A stretch of 53,782 nucleotides of DNA from assembly GCA_052144935.1 (NCBI GenBank), contig JBKQPR010000153.1:1-53782 (forward strand), in the 5' to 3' direction. This DNA comes from JOPF133 sp052144935. GTDB lineage: Bacteria; Acidobacteriota; Terriglobia; Bryobacterales; Bryobacteraceae. This document shows positions 34,532-41,888 of this stretch, one piece after another. The position numbers and the translations under genes are program-made. The stretch's first letter is position 1. Every line of letters begins with the position of its first letter. The notes under the pieces are model-generated. The model was not told the DNA's origin, did no database searches, and was given only the letters and a program-made list of their open reading frames with translations.

Positions 34532-34765
34532 ATGCGCGCATTAAAACTAAAAGTGTTGGTCCCGGCGGTCGCTCTGATGGCCGGCTTCCTGGTGTGCAGC
34601 ACGGCTTCCTATGGAAAGCCGGAGTACGCCAAAAAGGAAAACATCAAGTCCTGCACCACCTGCCACTCCAAAATGGGAGCCAAGCCGGAACTGAACGACT
34701 ACGGCCAGTGCTACAAGGACAATAACCACACGTTGACCAACTGCAAGCTGCCTGAGAAGAAGTAA
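34532..34765 (+). CDS. small exported monoheme c-type cytochrome-like protein
   Basis: A 77-residue protein. The signal peptide MRALKLKVLVPAVALMAGFLVCSTASYG is followed by a short mature part with one CxxCH motif (CTTCH, Cys41/Cys44/His45). Two later Cys (in YGQCYKDNNHTLTNCKL) may form a disulfide. Heme would be attached after export by the Ccm system encoded 3 kb away. A strong Shine-Dalgarno (ggaggaaggag) precedes ATG 34532. The mature chain of about 49 residues is too short for a classical cytochrome c fold, so it may be a small electron carrier or a heme-binding fragment. I do not recognise the exact family. Confidence 0.7.
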   Translation: MRALKLKVLVPAVALMAGFLVCSTASYGKPEYAKKENIKSCTTCHSKMGAKPELNDYGQCYKDNNHTLTNCKLPEKK

Positions 34766-35247
34766 ACGGAGCGCCCGGCGAGGTGGGCCCGTTTGCGCCC
34801 GCCGCCAGACTCGGGAATTCGGGCTGCACCGGGCCGTTCACATAGCAGGAGGGGCGCAAAGCCCCGATGGTGGCGCCCAGCTAAGGATTGCTCCTTCGGA
34901 ACCTTCGCAGCTTACATGTCGAAACCCGGATTGGCCGGTTTTGCGTTCACAAATTCACAAAACAACCCAAAATATTCTTGTTGCGCGACTCTCGTTATGC
35001 CAATGGATTCCGAGAAACGAGCCGGGTGGACGGCCGGGCCGGAGCAGGCTCGCGCATCGGCGAAACAGCCCGAGGTGCGCGCTCTCAACCTGGCCGTTGG
35101 CTGGACGATCCCACCTGCGCTCAGTTCACCGAGGCCGCGCTGACCACGGTTGCCGTACGGCGCGGCGAACCCGGAGGACGCCGGCGGGGATACGACGTGA
35201 AGGTCAGCCTGGTGGCGTGCGAGGCCACCGCGTCTGCGGGATAATCG
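34766..35247. other. 482-bp region without a supported gene
   Basis: It has open frames, including one ending at TAA 35242-35244 with a protein-like last third (DDPTCAQFTEAALTTVAVRRGE), which might be a decayed gene. Near 34850, ggggcgcaaagcccc forms a short hairpin superficially like part of a GEMM riboswitch, but the remaining consensus is missing. No firm feature can be assigned. Confidence 0.35.
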
Positions 35248-37044
35248 ATGGCAATGCTGCGCCGCTCCAAACTCTCCTTCGCTGCCGCGGTACTGGTGGC
35301 GGTGTGCGCACACTTGGCCGCGCAGGCCGCCGCCCCCGTGCTCTTCACGGTCTCGATGCCGCAGCCGGCCAACCACATTTTCCACGTGAACATGCGCGTC
35401 ACGGGCGTGGCCGGCGAAACGCAGGATTTCAAGATGCCGGTGTGGACACCCGGATATTACCGGGTGATCGATTACGCCAGGAATGTGTCGAACCTGCACG
35501 CCCACGATGCCGCCGGCCACGAGCTGGCTTGGGAAAAGACCACCCGCAACACCTGGCGCATCGTGACCGCGGGGGCCTCTTCGGTGACCGTGGATTACGA
35601 TGTCTACGGGGCGACGCGCTTCGGCGCGCAAAACTACCTGGACGAGAACCGCGCCTACATTTCGCCGCCGGGATTCTATCTGCGCGTGGCCGGGCAACTC
35701 CAGCGGCCGGCCGTCGTAACCTTCCAGATGCCGCCCACGTGGACGCGCATCGCCAGCGGTTTGGACCGCCAGAGGGACGTCTCTTCCGCGCCGGATTTCG
35801 ACGTGCTGTACGACTGCCCAACCCTGCTGGGCAACCAGGAGGTTCTGCAATTCGACGTGCGCGGCGTGGCACATTTGGTAGCTCTGGAAAACGTGCCCGA
35901 GGCCGTGGACCGGCCCAAAATGCTGGCCGATTTGAAGCGCATCGTGGAAGCCGCCACGGGGATGATGGGCGACATCCCCTACAAGCGCTACACGTTCCTG
36001 ATGATGGGCATCGGCAATGGCGGGATCGAGCATCTTACTTCGGCCTCGATTTCCTTCAACGGCAACAGCCTCACCACTCCGGCCGGCTACCGCCGCTGGC
36101 TGAGCTACGTGGCCCACGAATACTTCCATAACTTCAACGTCAAGCGCATCCGGCCGCTGGCGCTGGGGCCGTTCGATTACGATACCGAAAACCTCACCAA
36201 CATGCTGTGGGTCTCCGAGGGGCTGTCGGTGTACTACCAGGATCTGCTGCTGGTGCGCGCCGGGCTGGCCACGCCCGAGCAGTACCTGGAAAAGCTGCAG
36301 ACTTCACTCGGCAGTTTCGAGAGCGCCGCGGGCCGCCATTACCAATCGGCCACCGAATCGAGCTGGAACACGTGGGGCACTTCGGGGGTGGGCAACGACC
36401 GTAACACCACGATCTCGTACTACGACAACGGGGCCATGCTGGGCGCCATGCTGGATTTGCAGATCCGCCACGAGAGCGGCAACCGCAAATCGCTGGACGA
36501 CGTAATGCGCGCGCTCTACCGCAAGTATTACCAGGAAAAGCGGCGCGGCTTCACCGACGCCGAGTTTCGCGCCGAGTGCGAAGCGGCGGCGGGCGGCAGC
36601 CTGGAAGAAGTGTTCGCGTACGCCTCCACCACGCGCGACCCGGACTACGCCCGATACTTCGCGTACGCCGGGCTGGCGCTGGATGTCACGGCGGCGGATG
36701 GCAAGGGCGCGTATCTGGGCGTCAACACGCACGTGGACGATGGCAAGCTGCTGGTGGTGAATGCGCAGGCCGGATCGCCGGCGGAGAAGGCCGGCGTCCG
36801 CGGCGACGACCAGATCGTCGAAGTGGAGGGGAGCAAGGCCACTGTGAAAGTGCTGAGCGACGCGCTGGCGGCCAGGAAGCCCGGGGACCGGTTGAAGCTG
36901 AAGATCGCGCGCGGCGGAGAGACGCGTGAGATCGAGGTGGATCTGGGCACGAACCCGGTGCGCACGTACCGGTTTCGGAGGGTGGAGCAGCCGGAAGCAC
37001 TGGCAGCGGAGATTTGGAAGGATTGGATGCGCGCGGGGCAGTAA
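35248..37044 (+). CDS. M61 family metallopeptidase with PDZ domain
   Basis: A 598-residue exported protease of the M61 glycyl-aminopeptidase family. Signal peptide residues 1-29. The beta-rich N-terminal domain includes MPVWTPGYYRVIDYARNVSNL. The gluzincin catalytic site is HEYFH (His290, Glu291, His294) followed by NFNVKRIRP, and the third zinc ligand Glu lies in WVSEGLSVYYQD. The C-terminal PDZ domain (about 490-580) has YLGVNT, AGSPAEKAGVRGDDQIVEVEG and DRLKLKIARGG, typical substrate-binding features. All catalytic residues are present. It is probably periplasmic or surface-located. The stop is 12 bp from the convergent ccmD stop. Confidence 0.93.
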   Translation: MAMLRRSKLSFAAAVLVAVCAHLAAQAAAPVLFTVSMPQPANHIFHVNMRVTGVAGETQDFKMPVWTPGYYRVIDYARNVSNLHAHDAAGHELAWEKTTRNTWRIVTAGASSVTVDYDVYGATRFGAQNYLDENRAYISPPGFYLRVAGQLQRPAVVTFQMPPTWTRIASGLDRQRDVSSAPDFDVLYDCPTLLGNQEVLQFDVRGVAHLVALENVPEAVDRPKMLADLKRIVEAATGMMGDIPYKRYTFLMMGIGNGGIEHLTSASISFNGNSLTTPAGYRRWLSYVAHEYFHNFNVKRIRPLALGPFDYDTENLTNMLWVSEGLSVYYQDLLLVRAGLATPEQYLEKLQTSLGSFESAAGRHYQSATESSWNTWGTSGVGNDRNTTISYYDNGAMLGAMLDLQIRHESGNRKSLDDVMRALYRKYYQEKRRGFTDAEFRAECEAAAGGSLEEVFAYASTTRDPDYARYFAYAGLALDVTAADGKGAYLGVNTHVDDGKLLVVNAQAGSPAEKAGVRGDDQIVEVEGSKATVKVLSDALAARKPGDRLKLKIARGGETREIEVDLGTNPVRTYRFRRVEQPEALAAEIWKDWMRAGQ

Positions 37045-37072
37045 GAACCGCTCCCTCACGGTCGCGGCTCGG
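37045..37072. repeat. short repeat between M61 and ccmD, also inside the CcmI-like gene
   Basis: gaaccgctccctcacggtcg then cggctcgg is repeated at 40925-40970, where an extra hairpin-forming 18 bp (cgctcgccaacggcgagt) is inserted in its middle. Here the repeat provides the last codons and stop of ccmD (minus-strand EPRP and TGA). Confidence 0.8.
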
Positions 37073-37259
37073 ATCGATCTTCGATCATGGCGCGCAGGCT
37101 GGCGATCTCCCGCTGCAGCTTGCGATGGCGGCTCACCATCATGAGCACATACGCCACCAGGATCAGCCACGCAGCGGTCAGGCCGTAGCTCAGGAATTCG
37201 TAGTTGCGCTGGAGGCGCTGGGCCTCGCGGGCAACATCATCGGGGGATAGTTGCAACAT
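37056..37259 (-). CDS. ccmD: CcmD-like heme exporter small subunit
   Basis: A 67-residue protein at the end of the ccm operon, where ccmD is expected. It has one transmembrane helix (YGLTAAWLILVAYVLMMVS) followed by a basic and helical tail (RHRKLQREIASLRAMIEDR), which is CcmD-like. CcmD stabilises the CcmABC heme transporter and helps release holo-CcmE. Sequence conservation in this family is weak, so the name rests on size, topology and position. The last residues come from a dispersed repeat. Confidence 0.75.
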   Translation of the reverse strand: MLQLSPDDVAREAQRLQRNYEFLSYGLTAAWLILVAYVLMMVSRHRKLQREIASLRAMIEDRSEPRP

Positions 37260-37270
37260 GTAGCCTCCAT

Positions 37271-37945
37271 TCAGAATGCGTGCGCCGTGCGGCGCAGGGA
37301 ATCCAACTCGCGCTGGGCTTCCTCCTGGCGCAAGCGCAGCACGGTCAGCACAACGCCGATCAGCACCATGGCCAGCAGGTTCAAGCCCGCCGCCACGTAC
37401 CAATCCGCGGGAATGCTGCCGCCGCCCCAGAACACCGGCTGGGGATGTTGCGTGCGCCACCACTTGATCGAAAAAACCACGATGGGCACGTCGATGAACG
37501 CGAAAATCGAAAACACCGCCGCGAAGGTGGCGCGCTGGGTGGGATCCTCGATGGCGTGGCGCAGCATGAGATAGCCGGCGTAAAGCAGCCAGCAGACCAG
37601 CGCGGAGGTGAGGCGCGCGTCCCAGGTCCACCATATACCCCAGATGATGCGGCCCCAGATGGAGCCAGTCACCAGGTTGGCGGCCAGGAAGGCGAGGCCG
37701 ACCTCGGTGACGGAAACGGCCAGGGCGTCGTACTCGAAATTGCGGGTGAGCAGGAACATCACGCTGCCCACCAGCGCCACGGCAGAGCAGAGCATGGCGG
37801 CGAAGGCCACCGGCACGTGGAAAAAGATAATCTTGAAGATGGCGCCTTGAGAAGCTTCGTTGGGGAAGCCGGCGATGACTGGGATGTCGCGGGCCAGCAG
37901 CAGCATGGCGGCGGCGCCTAAGGCGAGGAGGAGTTTATCGCGCAT
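37271..37945 (-). CDS. ccmC: heme exporter/heme handling protein CcmC
   Basis: A 224-residue integral membrane protein of the heme-handling family that delivers heme to CcmE. The tryptophan-rich motif is present as WGRIIWGIWWTWDARLTS (about residues 97-114). Conserved histidines flank it: FHVP (HVPVAF, about 43) and LMLRHAIEDP (about 129). Six transmembrane helices are apparent. ATG 37945 begins MRDKLLLALGAAAMLLLA. It sits 4 bp after ccmB and 12 bp before ccmD. Confidence 0.93.
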   Translation of the reverse strand: MRDKLLLALGAAAMLLLARDIPVIAGFPNEASQGAIFKIIFFHVPVAFAAMLCSAVALVGSVMFLLTRNFEYDALAVSVTEVGLAFLAANLVTGSIWGRIIWGIWWTWDARLTSALVCWLLYAGYLMLRHAIEDPTQRATFAAVFSIFAFIDVPIVVFSIKWWRTQHPQPVFWGGGSIPADWYVAAGLNLLAMVLIGVVLTVLRLRQEEAQRELDSLRRTAHAF

Positions 37946-37948
37946 AGT

Positions 37949-38632
37949 TCAACCCACTAATACCGTTTCCACTAACACCAGGGAGACGGCGGTGAAGATT
38001 ACATCGAAACCGATCAACATTTTCAGCCAGGAGATGGTATCGGCGGAGATTGGTTTGCCGTTGACCAGGCCGGCGGTCAATTGCATGGAGGCCATCAGGG
38101 CGGGCACCAGGATCGGGTAAGTCAGCATTGGCAGCATGACTTCCCGCAGCCGGATATTCACGGTGAGGGCGCTGAAAATGGTGCCCACGACGGTCAGGGC
38201 CCAGGTACCCAGCAGCAGGACCAGCAGGAGCTGGGGAAATTGGGCGGTCCAGTGGACTCCGTAGAAGATGCCAAAGACCGGAAGCGCGACTAACTCGACC
38301 GCCAGCACTAACACGTAGTTCGCCAGCGCCTTGCCCAGAAACAGCGCGGCGCCGGAGATGGGGGCGGCGATCAGAGCGTCCAGGCAATCGTTGGGCTGCT
38401 CGCGGGCGAAGCTGCGGTTCAGCACCAGTGTGCCGGCGAAGGCGAAGACGATCCACAGCAGGCCGCCCGAGATCTCGCGGGTGGTCTCTTCCAGAGGATC
38501 GAAGGCGAAGCTGAACATCAGCAGGATCACCAGGGCGAAAGCCAGGGAGGCGTTGACGGCCTCCTTAGTGCGAAGCTCGGCGCGCAGATCCTTGGCGGTG
38601 ACCACTAAGACTTGCCGGAAGTAACTGAGCAC
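37949..38632 (-). CDS. ccmB: heme exporter protein CcmB
   Basis: A 227-residue membrane subunit of the CcmAB ABC transporter. About six transmembrane helices are visible. The N-terminus VVTAKDLRAELRTKEAVNASLAFALVIL and FDPLEETTREISGGLLWIVFAFAGTLVLNRSFAREQ are typical of CcmB. Together with CcmA it uses ATP to drive holo-CcmE release. It lies 6 bp downstream of ccmA and 3 bp upstream of ccmC, in one operon. Confidence 0.93.
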   Translation of the reverse strand: MLSYFRQVLVVTAKDLRAELRTKEAVNASLAFALVILLMFSFAFDPLEETTREISGGLLWIVFAFAGTLVLNRSFAREQPNDCLDALIAAPISGAALFLGKALANYVLVLAVELVALPVFGIFYGVHWTAQFPQLLLVLLLGTWALTVVGTIFSALTVNIRLREVMLPMLTYPILVPALMASMQLTAGLVNGKPISADTISWLKMLIGFDVIFTAVSLVLVETVLVG

Positions 38633-38638
38633 TCGTAT

Positions 38639-39340
38639 TTACCCCGCCTCGCCGTACCGGGCATAGACATAGCCAGGGTCGGAGACCATCGCCGGCGTAC
38701 ACGGGCCGCTGAAGGCCACTTGTCCCCGCACCAACAGCGCGACGTCCGAGGCCAACTCCAGGGCTTCCCGCAACTGATGGGTGGACATGACGATAGTCTT
38801 GCCGGCGGCCAGGGCCTCGCGCAGAAGGCGCTGCAGCACCGCGATGGCGCGATCGTCCAGGGCGGTGAAGGGCTCGTCGAGCAGCAGCACGCCGGGATCG
38901 TGGAGGAAGGCGCGGGCGACCGCCAGGCGCTGCCGCATGCCGCGCGAGAACTCGCGTACCAGGCCGTTGCGGACGCGCTCCAGGCCGGTGCGCTCCAGCC
39001 ATTCCATGGCGGAGCGGCGCGGGTCGGCCAGACCGTAAAGCTTGCCGAAGAGGATCAGGTTTTCGAGCGCCGAAAGCTCGTCGTACACCGCGATGCCATG
39101 GCCGATGAAGCCCATTTTGCCGCGCGTGGCGGTTTCCCGCGGCTCCTTGCCGAAGATGCGGATCTGTCCGCGGCCGGGGCGGGAGAATCCCGCGACGATG
39201 CGCAGCAGGGTGGTCTTGCCCGCGCCGTTGCGGCCGATCAGCGCCAGGCAGGCTCCCGGCTCGGCCGACAGGCGCACATCGCGCAGCGCTGGATAGTCGC
39301 CATAGAATTTCCAGACGCCATCAACCGCGACCGCGCTCAT
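38639..39340 (-). CDS. ccmA: heme exporter ATP-binding protein CcmA
   Basis: A 233-residue ABC ATPase powering CcmAB. Walker A is GRNGAGKTT (about residues 36-44), ABC signature FSRGMRQRLAVARA (about 126), Walker B VLLLDEPFTALDD (about 147), and the switch His in STHQ. The start ATG 39340 overlaps the TGA stop of a 51-codon ORF created by the upstream 152-bp tandem repeat. The same start context (cgctcat on the + strand) occurs three times at 152-bp spacing (39340, 39492, 39644). Only the one at 39340 leads into the full gene. Confidence 0.95.
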   Translation of the reverse strand: MSAVAVDGVWKFYGDYPALRDVRLSAEPGACLALIGRNGAGKTTLLRIVAGFSRPGRGQIRIFGKEPRETATRGKMGFIGHGIAVYDELSALENLILFGKLYGLADPRRSAMEWLERTGLERVRNGLVREFSRGMRQRLAVARAFLHDPGVLLLDEPFTALDDRAIAVLQRLLREALAAGKTIVMSTHQLREALELASDVALLVRGQVAFSGPCTPAMVSDPGYVYARYGEAG

Positions 39341-39492
39341 TGGACTCCTTGCAGGGCCGTGAGGGGCGCATCGGACGGATGAGCCGGCGTTTCTTCACCA
39401 CGGAGGCGCGGAGAGAGCGGAGGAAGCGCGGAGAACGCAACGCCCAGGTGCGCGCTGCGGAGCCGAGCGCCATCAACCACGACCGCGCTCAT
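39337..39492 (-). CDS. 51-codon repeat-derived ORF, coupled to ccmA
   Basis: Starts with the duplicated ccmA start (MSAVVVDGARLRSAHLGVAF) and ends at TGA 39337-39339, overlapping the real ccmA ATG as ATGA. It has the same length as the ORF before it. Whether it is translated is unknown. It may be a by-product of the duplication or a coupling device. Confidence 0.3.
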   Translation of the reverse strand: MSAVVVDGARLRSAHLGVAFSALPPLSPRLRGEETPAHPSDAPLTALQGVQ

Positions 39493-39644
39493 TGGACTCC
39501 TTGCCGGGCCCCAAGGGGCGCATCGGACGGATCAGCCGGCGTTTGTTCACCGCGGAGGCGCGGAGAAAACGAAGGAAGCGCGGAGAACGCAACGCCCACG
39601 TGCGCGCTGCGGAGCCGCGCACCGTCAACCGCGACCGCGCTCAT
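39489..39644 (-). CDS. 51-codon repeat-derived ORF, first of two
   Basis: Begins MSAVAVDGARLRSAHVGVAF at the third start copy and ends at TGA 39489-39491, overlapping the next start copy (39490-39492) as ATGA. Its start lies inside the last codons of the preceding Cna-B-like gene (stop 39625-39627), so the translation chain is continuous. No function is suggested by the sequence. Confidence 0.3.
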   Translation of the reverse strand: MSAVAVDGARLRSAHVGVAFSALPSFSPRLRGEQTPADPSDAPLGARQGVQ

Positions 39645-40830
39645 TGGACTCCTTGCCGGGCCCAGAGGGCACCCCAGAGGGCATCCCGGACGGCGCCCGG
39701 TAGAGCAGCGCAAAGCCGATGGCCAGTATGCCCAGGGCCAGCGCCAGAATCAGCTTGGCCTTGGAGTACAGGCGCGGCATGATCTGCTCGATCTGGGGGC
39801 CGCTGTCGGAAGCATCGCCCTGGCTGCCAGCGGCGTCCGCATCCGCGGGAGCAGCCGCCTCCGCACCGGTCAACTTGATCTTGTAACTCTCGCCACCCAT
39901 GCCCCAGATATGCGCCTGCGTGCGCGGCTCGGTGCCCAGGTCGGCCAGATTGTCACCCGAAAGCGTGATGCCGTTGGGCGCGATCAGGTAAGTATTGTCG
40001 TCCTTCGTAAGAACCTTGCCGCGATACTCTTCGCCCGAGTTATAAGGAGTCGCGTAAGTAAGGTCGAAACGGGTGTCTCCCGGCTTGATGGCAAAAGCCA
40101 CGGCGTAAGTGTCGGGCTTGCCGGTCTTGGTGACCGCCGCAGGTATGGGCATGCCGCCGGGCGCAGTGGCATTGACCTGGACCTTGCCGTTGGCGCCGGC
40201 GGGAAGAAAGAAGTGCAGAGTGCCGTGGTCGGAATCGTTCCAGGCCGTGTTGCCGGTGTTGGTATAGAGATAGGTCTCGTTGACCACCATCTGGCCGCCC
40301 GCCGGCTCGAACAGGATCATGTGTTTGGAAACCTTGGCTGCGCCGGGGTTCGGGCTGGAGTTGTAGACATCGACGGTGATTCCCGAAGTGGCCGAACCGG
40401 GCGGCAGCATGTGGTTGTAAGTGACGCCGTCAAAGGCCGTGCGGAGCAGGGAAGGTCCGCCGGGCTGGAGATCCCGATTAATGGTGAAGTGGCCCTGGGC
40501 ATCGCTCTTGGCCTGGTCGATCATGGTGATGCCTTGCTGGGCGAGAAGATTGAGGACCACGGTGGCGCCGGCTTGCGGTTTACCGGTGGTTCGGTTGATG
40601 ACCGTGCCGGAGACGGCGGCCCGGGCGGCGGAGGAGAGGAGCAAGAGCGCCGAGACGAGTCTCGGCGCGGCAGACACAAGTGTCTGCGCCACGGTTCTGG
40701 TGCGGAGGCGCGGTTGAGGTAACGCGCGCCGGCTGGGGGCACCCCAAGATTGGTTGCCCCATGATAAGGTCAGCGGCTTGGCAAAGCGGCTTGCGGTGAG
40801 CGGCGGCGGCGCGGGGGCGAGGGGCTTCAT
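39625..40830 (-). CDS. carboxypeptidase-regulatory/Cna-B-like membrane-anchored protein in the ccm operon
   Basis: A 401-residue protein with signal-like N-terminus, an extracytoplasmic beta domain and a C-terminal transmembrane helix (AKLILALALGILAIGFALLYRA, about 366-387). The domain begins VSGTVINRTTGKPQAGATVVLNLL and continues with DAQGHFTINRDLQPGGPSLLRTAFDGVTYNHMLPPG, which matches carboxypeptidase-regulatory-like folds. Its place inside the ccm genes suggests a role in apocytochrome or heme handling, but no such role is established to my knowledge. ATG 40830 overlaps the upstream stop as ATGA. The signal region carries the double-hairpin repeat 40647-40687, translated as AQTLVSAAPRLVSALL. 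The true signal peptide may therefore be altered. Confidence 0.7.
   Translation of the reverse strand: MKPLAPAPPPLTASRFAKPLTLSWGNQSWGAPSRRALPQPRLRTRTVAQTLVSAAPRLVSALLLLSSAARAAVSGTVINRTTGKPQAGATVVLNLLAQQGITMIDQAKSDAQGHFTINRDLQPGGPSLLRTAFDGVTYNHMLPPGSATSGITVDVYNSSPNPGAAKVSKHMILFEPAGGQMVVNETYLYTNTGNTAWNDSDHGTLHFFLPAGANGKVQVNATAPGGMPIPAAVTKTGKPDTYAVAFAIKPGDTRFDLTYATPYNSGEEYRGKVLTKDDNTYLIAPNGITLSGDNLADLGTEPRTQAHIWGMGGESYKIKLTGAEAAAPADADAAGSQGDASDSGPQIEQIMPRLYSKAKLILALALGILAIGFALLYRAPSGMPSGVPSGPGKESNERGRG
40647..40687. repeat. double-hairpin repeat inside a signal-peptide coding region
   Basis: gcgccgagac-ga-gtctcggcgc (40647-40668, 10-bp perfect stem) is followed by gcagacac-aa-gtgtctgc (40670-40687, 8-bp perfect stem). 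On the minus strand it reads as AQTLVSAAPRLVSA, in frame with the Cna-B-like protein. Confidence 0.85.
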
Positions 40831-41318
40831 GCGGTGGCCTCTTTCATCGGCTTGCCGCATTCGCCGCAGAATTTGAGCGCGCGGTCGAATTTGGCGCCGC
40901 AGTGGGGACAGCGAAAGCCGGAGGGGACCGCTCCCTCGCTCGCCAACGGCGAGTGACGGTCGCGGCTCGGTTGCGAGACGGAGCGGGCAGCTTCGACGGG
41001 CTGGGGCTGGCTGACCGGCCTGGGCTGGCCGGCAGGCTGCGCCTGGGTGAGAGTGGCTTTCACACGATCCACTTCCGACAGCACGGCTGCCAATTCTTTT
41101 TGCAAGTCCGTCTTAGTCGCCTGGTAGTCCCGATCGGAGAGCTTACCTACCCGGTACTCGAATTGTAAGTCGCGCAGGTTTTCGTAAATCGCGGCCTTGC
41201 GTTCATCCAGATGGCGGAAGGGAGATTCCGGCTCGGGAGCGGGCACGTCCTTGGGCCTCACACCCAGGACGAACGCGATGACGGCGATCGCGATCACACA
41301 GGTACTGACGATGATCAT
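40827..41318 (-). CDS. CcmI-like membrane protein with C-terminal zinc ribbon
   Basis: A 163-residue protein with a single N-terminal transmembrane helix (STCVIAIAVIAFVLGVRP). A helical segment follows (LDERKAAIYENLRDLQFEYRVGKLSDRDYQATKTDLQKELAAVLSEVD) resembling the N-terminal part of CcmI/CycH. It has no TPR domain. Instead the C-terminus is a zinc ribbon CPHCGAKF...CGECGKPM. The Pro/Gln/Ser-rich linker contains a dispersed repeat (40925-40970), translated SRDRHSPLASEGAV. It overlaps ccmH and the next gene by ATGA on both sides. CcmI-like function, guiding apocytochrome, is inferred from its place. Confidence 0.7.
   Translation of the reverse strand: MIIVSTCVIAIAVIAFVLGVRPKDVPAPEPESPFRHLDERKAAIYENLRDLQFEYRVGKLSDRDYQATKTDLQKELAAVLSEVDRVKATLTQAQPAGQPRPVSQPQPVEAARSVSQPSRDRHSPLASEGAVPSGFRCPHCGAKFDRALKFCGECGKPMKEATA
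40925..40970. repeat. repeat copy within the CcmI-like coding region
   Basis: It shares gaccgctccct and acggtcgcggctcgg with 37045-37072 and contains an added hairpin ctcgcc-aac-ggcgag. Its length keeps the reading frame, adding a Ser/Arg/His/Pro linker to the protein. Confidence 0.75.
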
Positions 41319-41770
41319 TCCAGGTTCGCGAGATCCTTCTCGATCTGGTCCTTGTACTTCTCTAACGCCGGGTCGTCCAACTCGATGGGCCCGAGTTCGG
41401 CGATCGGCTTGGGCTTGCGGTACTTCTTAATGAACATCCAGACGACCACCAGCCCGATGCCCACGGAAATATACGGCACGATCCAGCCCCAGGCGTTGGG
41501 ATCCGCGAGATAAATGGCTGAACCGTAATCGCGCACAAAGGCCTGGATGATCTGCTCGTCGGTATAGCCGACGGCCTGCATCTGCGCGATGCGCTCTTTG
41601 GCAGGCTTGGAAAAGTGGCATTCGAGCATGCTACAGGTGGCCACCGAGTCCTTGCATCCGCACTGGCAGGCCAAGTGGGATCCCACGCGGCGGACGTCGA
41701 CGCTGGGCTTCTCGGAGGCGGTCTGGGCGAGGGCGGCGGCTATGAGGAAAGCGAGCAGCGCGTATTTCAC
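41315..41770 (-). CDS. ccmH: CcmH-type cytochrome c maturation oxidoreductase
   Basis: A thiol oxidoreductase that reduces apocytochrome CxxCH thiols for heme ligation. The motif region is LACQCGCKDSVATCSMLECHFS (with CQCGC in place of the usual RCxxC). A conserved segment IAQMQAVGYTDEQIIQAFVRDYG follows, then one transmembrane helix (YISVGIGLVVVWMFIKKY). GTG 41770 gives VKYALLAFLIAAALAQ as signal peptide, and that GTG lies at the end of the 96-bp repeat. ATG 41908 is also open, overlapping ccmF by 20 bp; it would add 46 residues encoded by the repeat. No Shine-Dalgarno is seen at GTG 41770, so the longer form cannot be excluded. Confidence 0.85.
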   Translation of the reverse strand: MKYALLAFLIAAALAQTASEKPSVDVRRVGSHLACQCGCKDSVATCSMLECHFSKPAKERIAQMQAVGYTDEQIIQAFVRDYGSAIYLADPNAWGWIVPYISVGIGLVVVWMFIKKYRKPKPIAELGPIELDDPALEKYKDQIEKDLANLE

Positions 41771-41862
41771 CGCGGAGACGCGGAGGAAACGGAGGAAACG
41801 CAGAGAAAAATCAAGAGAGATTTCTCCGCGAAGTCTCTGTGCTCTCCGCGACTCCGCGGTGA
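41767..41862. repeat. 96-bp imperfect inverted repeat (CGCGGAG family), second copy
   Basis: Starts tcaccgcggagacgcggag and ends ctccgcgactccgcggtga. It matches the 96-bp element at 9052-9147 in length and layout. It fills the ccmF-ccmH gap and includes the candidate GTG start of ccmH in its first bases. Confidence 0.85.
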
Positions 41863-41888
41863 GAATGCGGTTCCCGGACTGAGGGATG

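Larger units (their letters stand above)
39319..39665. repeat. 152-bp tandem repeat covering the ccmA start
   Basis: Unit one is 39319-39470, unit two 39471-39622, and a partial third runs 39623-39665. Each unit starts with the first seven codons and start of ccmA (catcaaccgcgaccgcgctc on the + strand), then linker, then a CGCGGAG-family block (accacggaggcgcggagaga). The copies differ by scattered substitutions. The partial third copy also carries the stop codon of the upstream gene. Confidence 0.95.

Noticed and set aside
34840..34905. gcgcaaagcccc stretch resembling a GEMM (cyclic di-GMP) riboswitch
   Set aside because: Only the short GCAAAGCC word fits. The paired P2 stem, the GGCAAACC-type segment and a suitable downstream gene position were not found.
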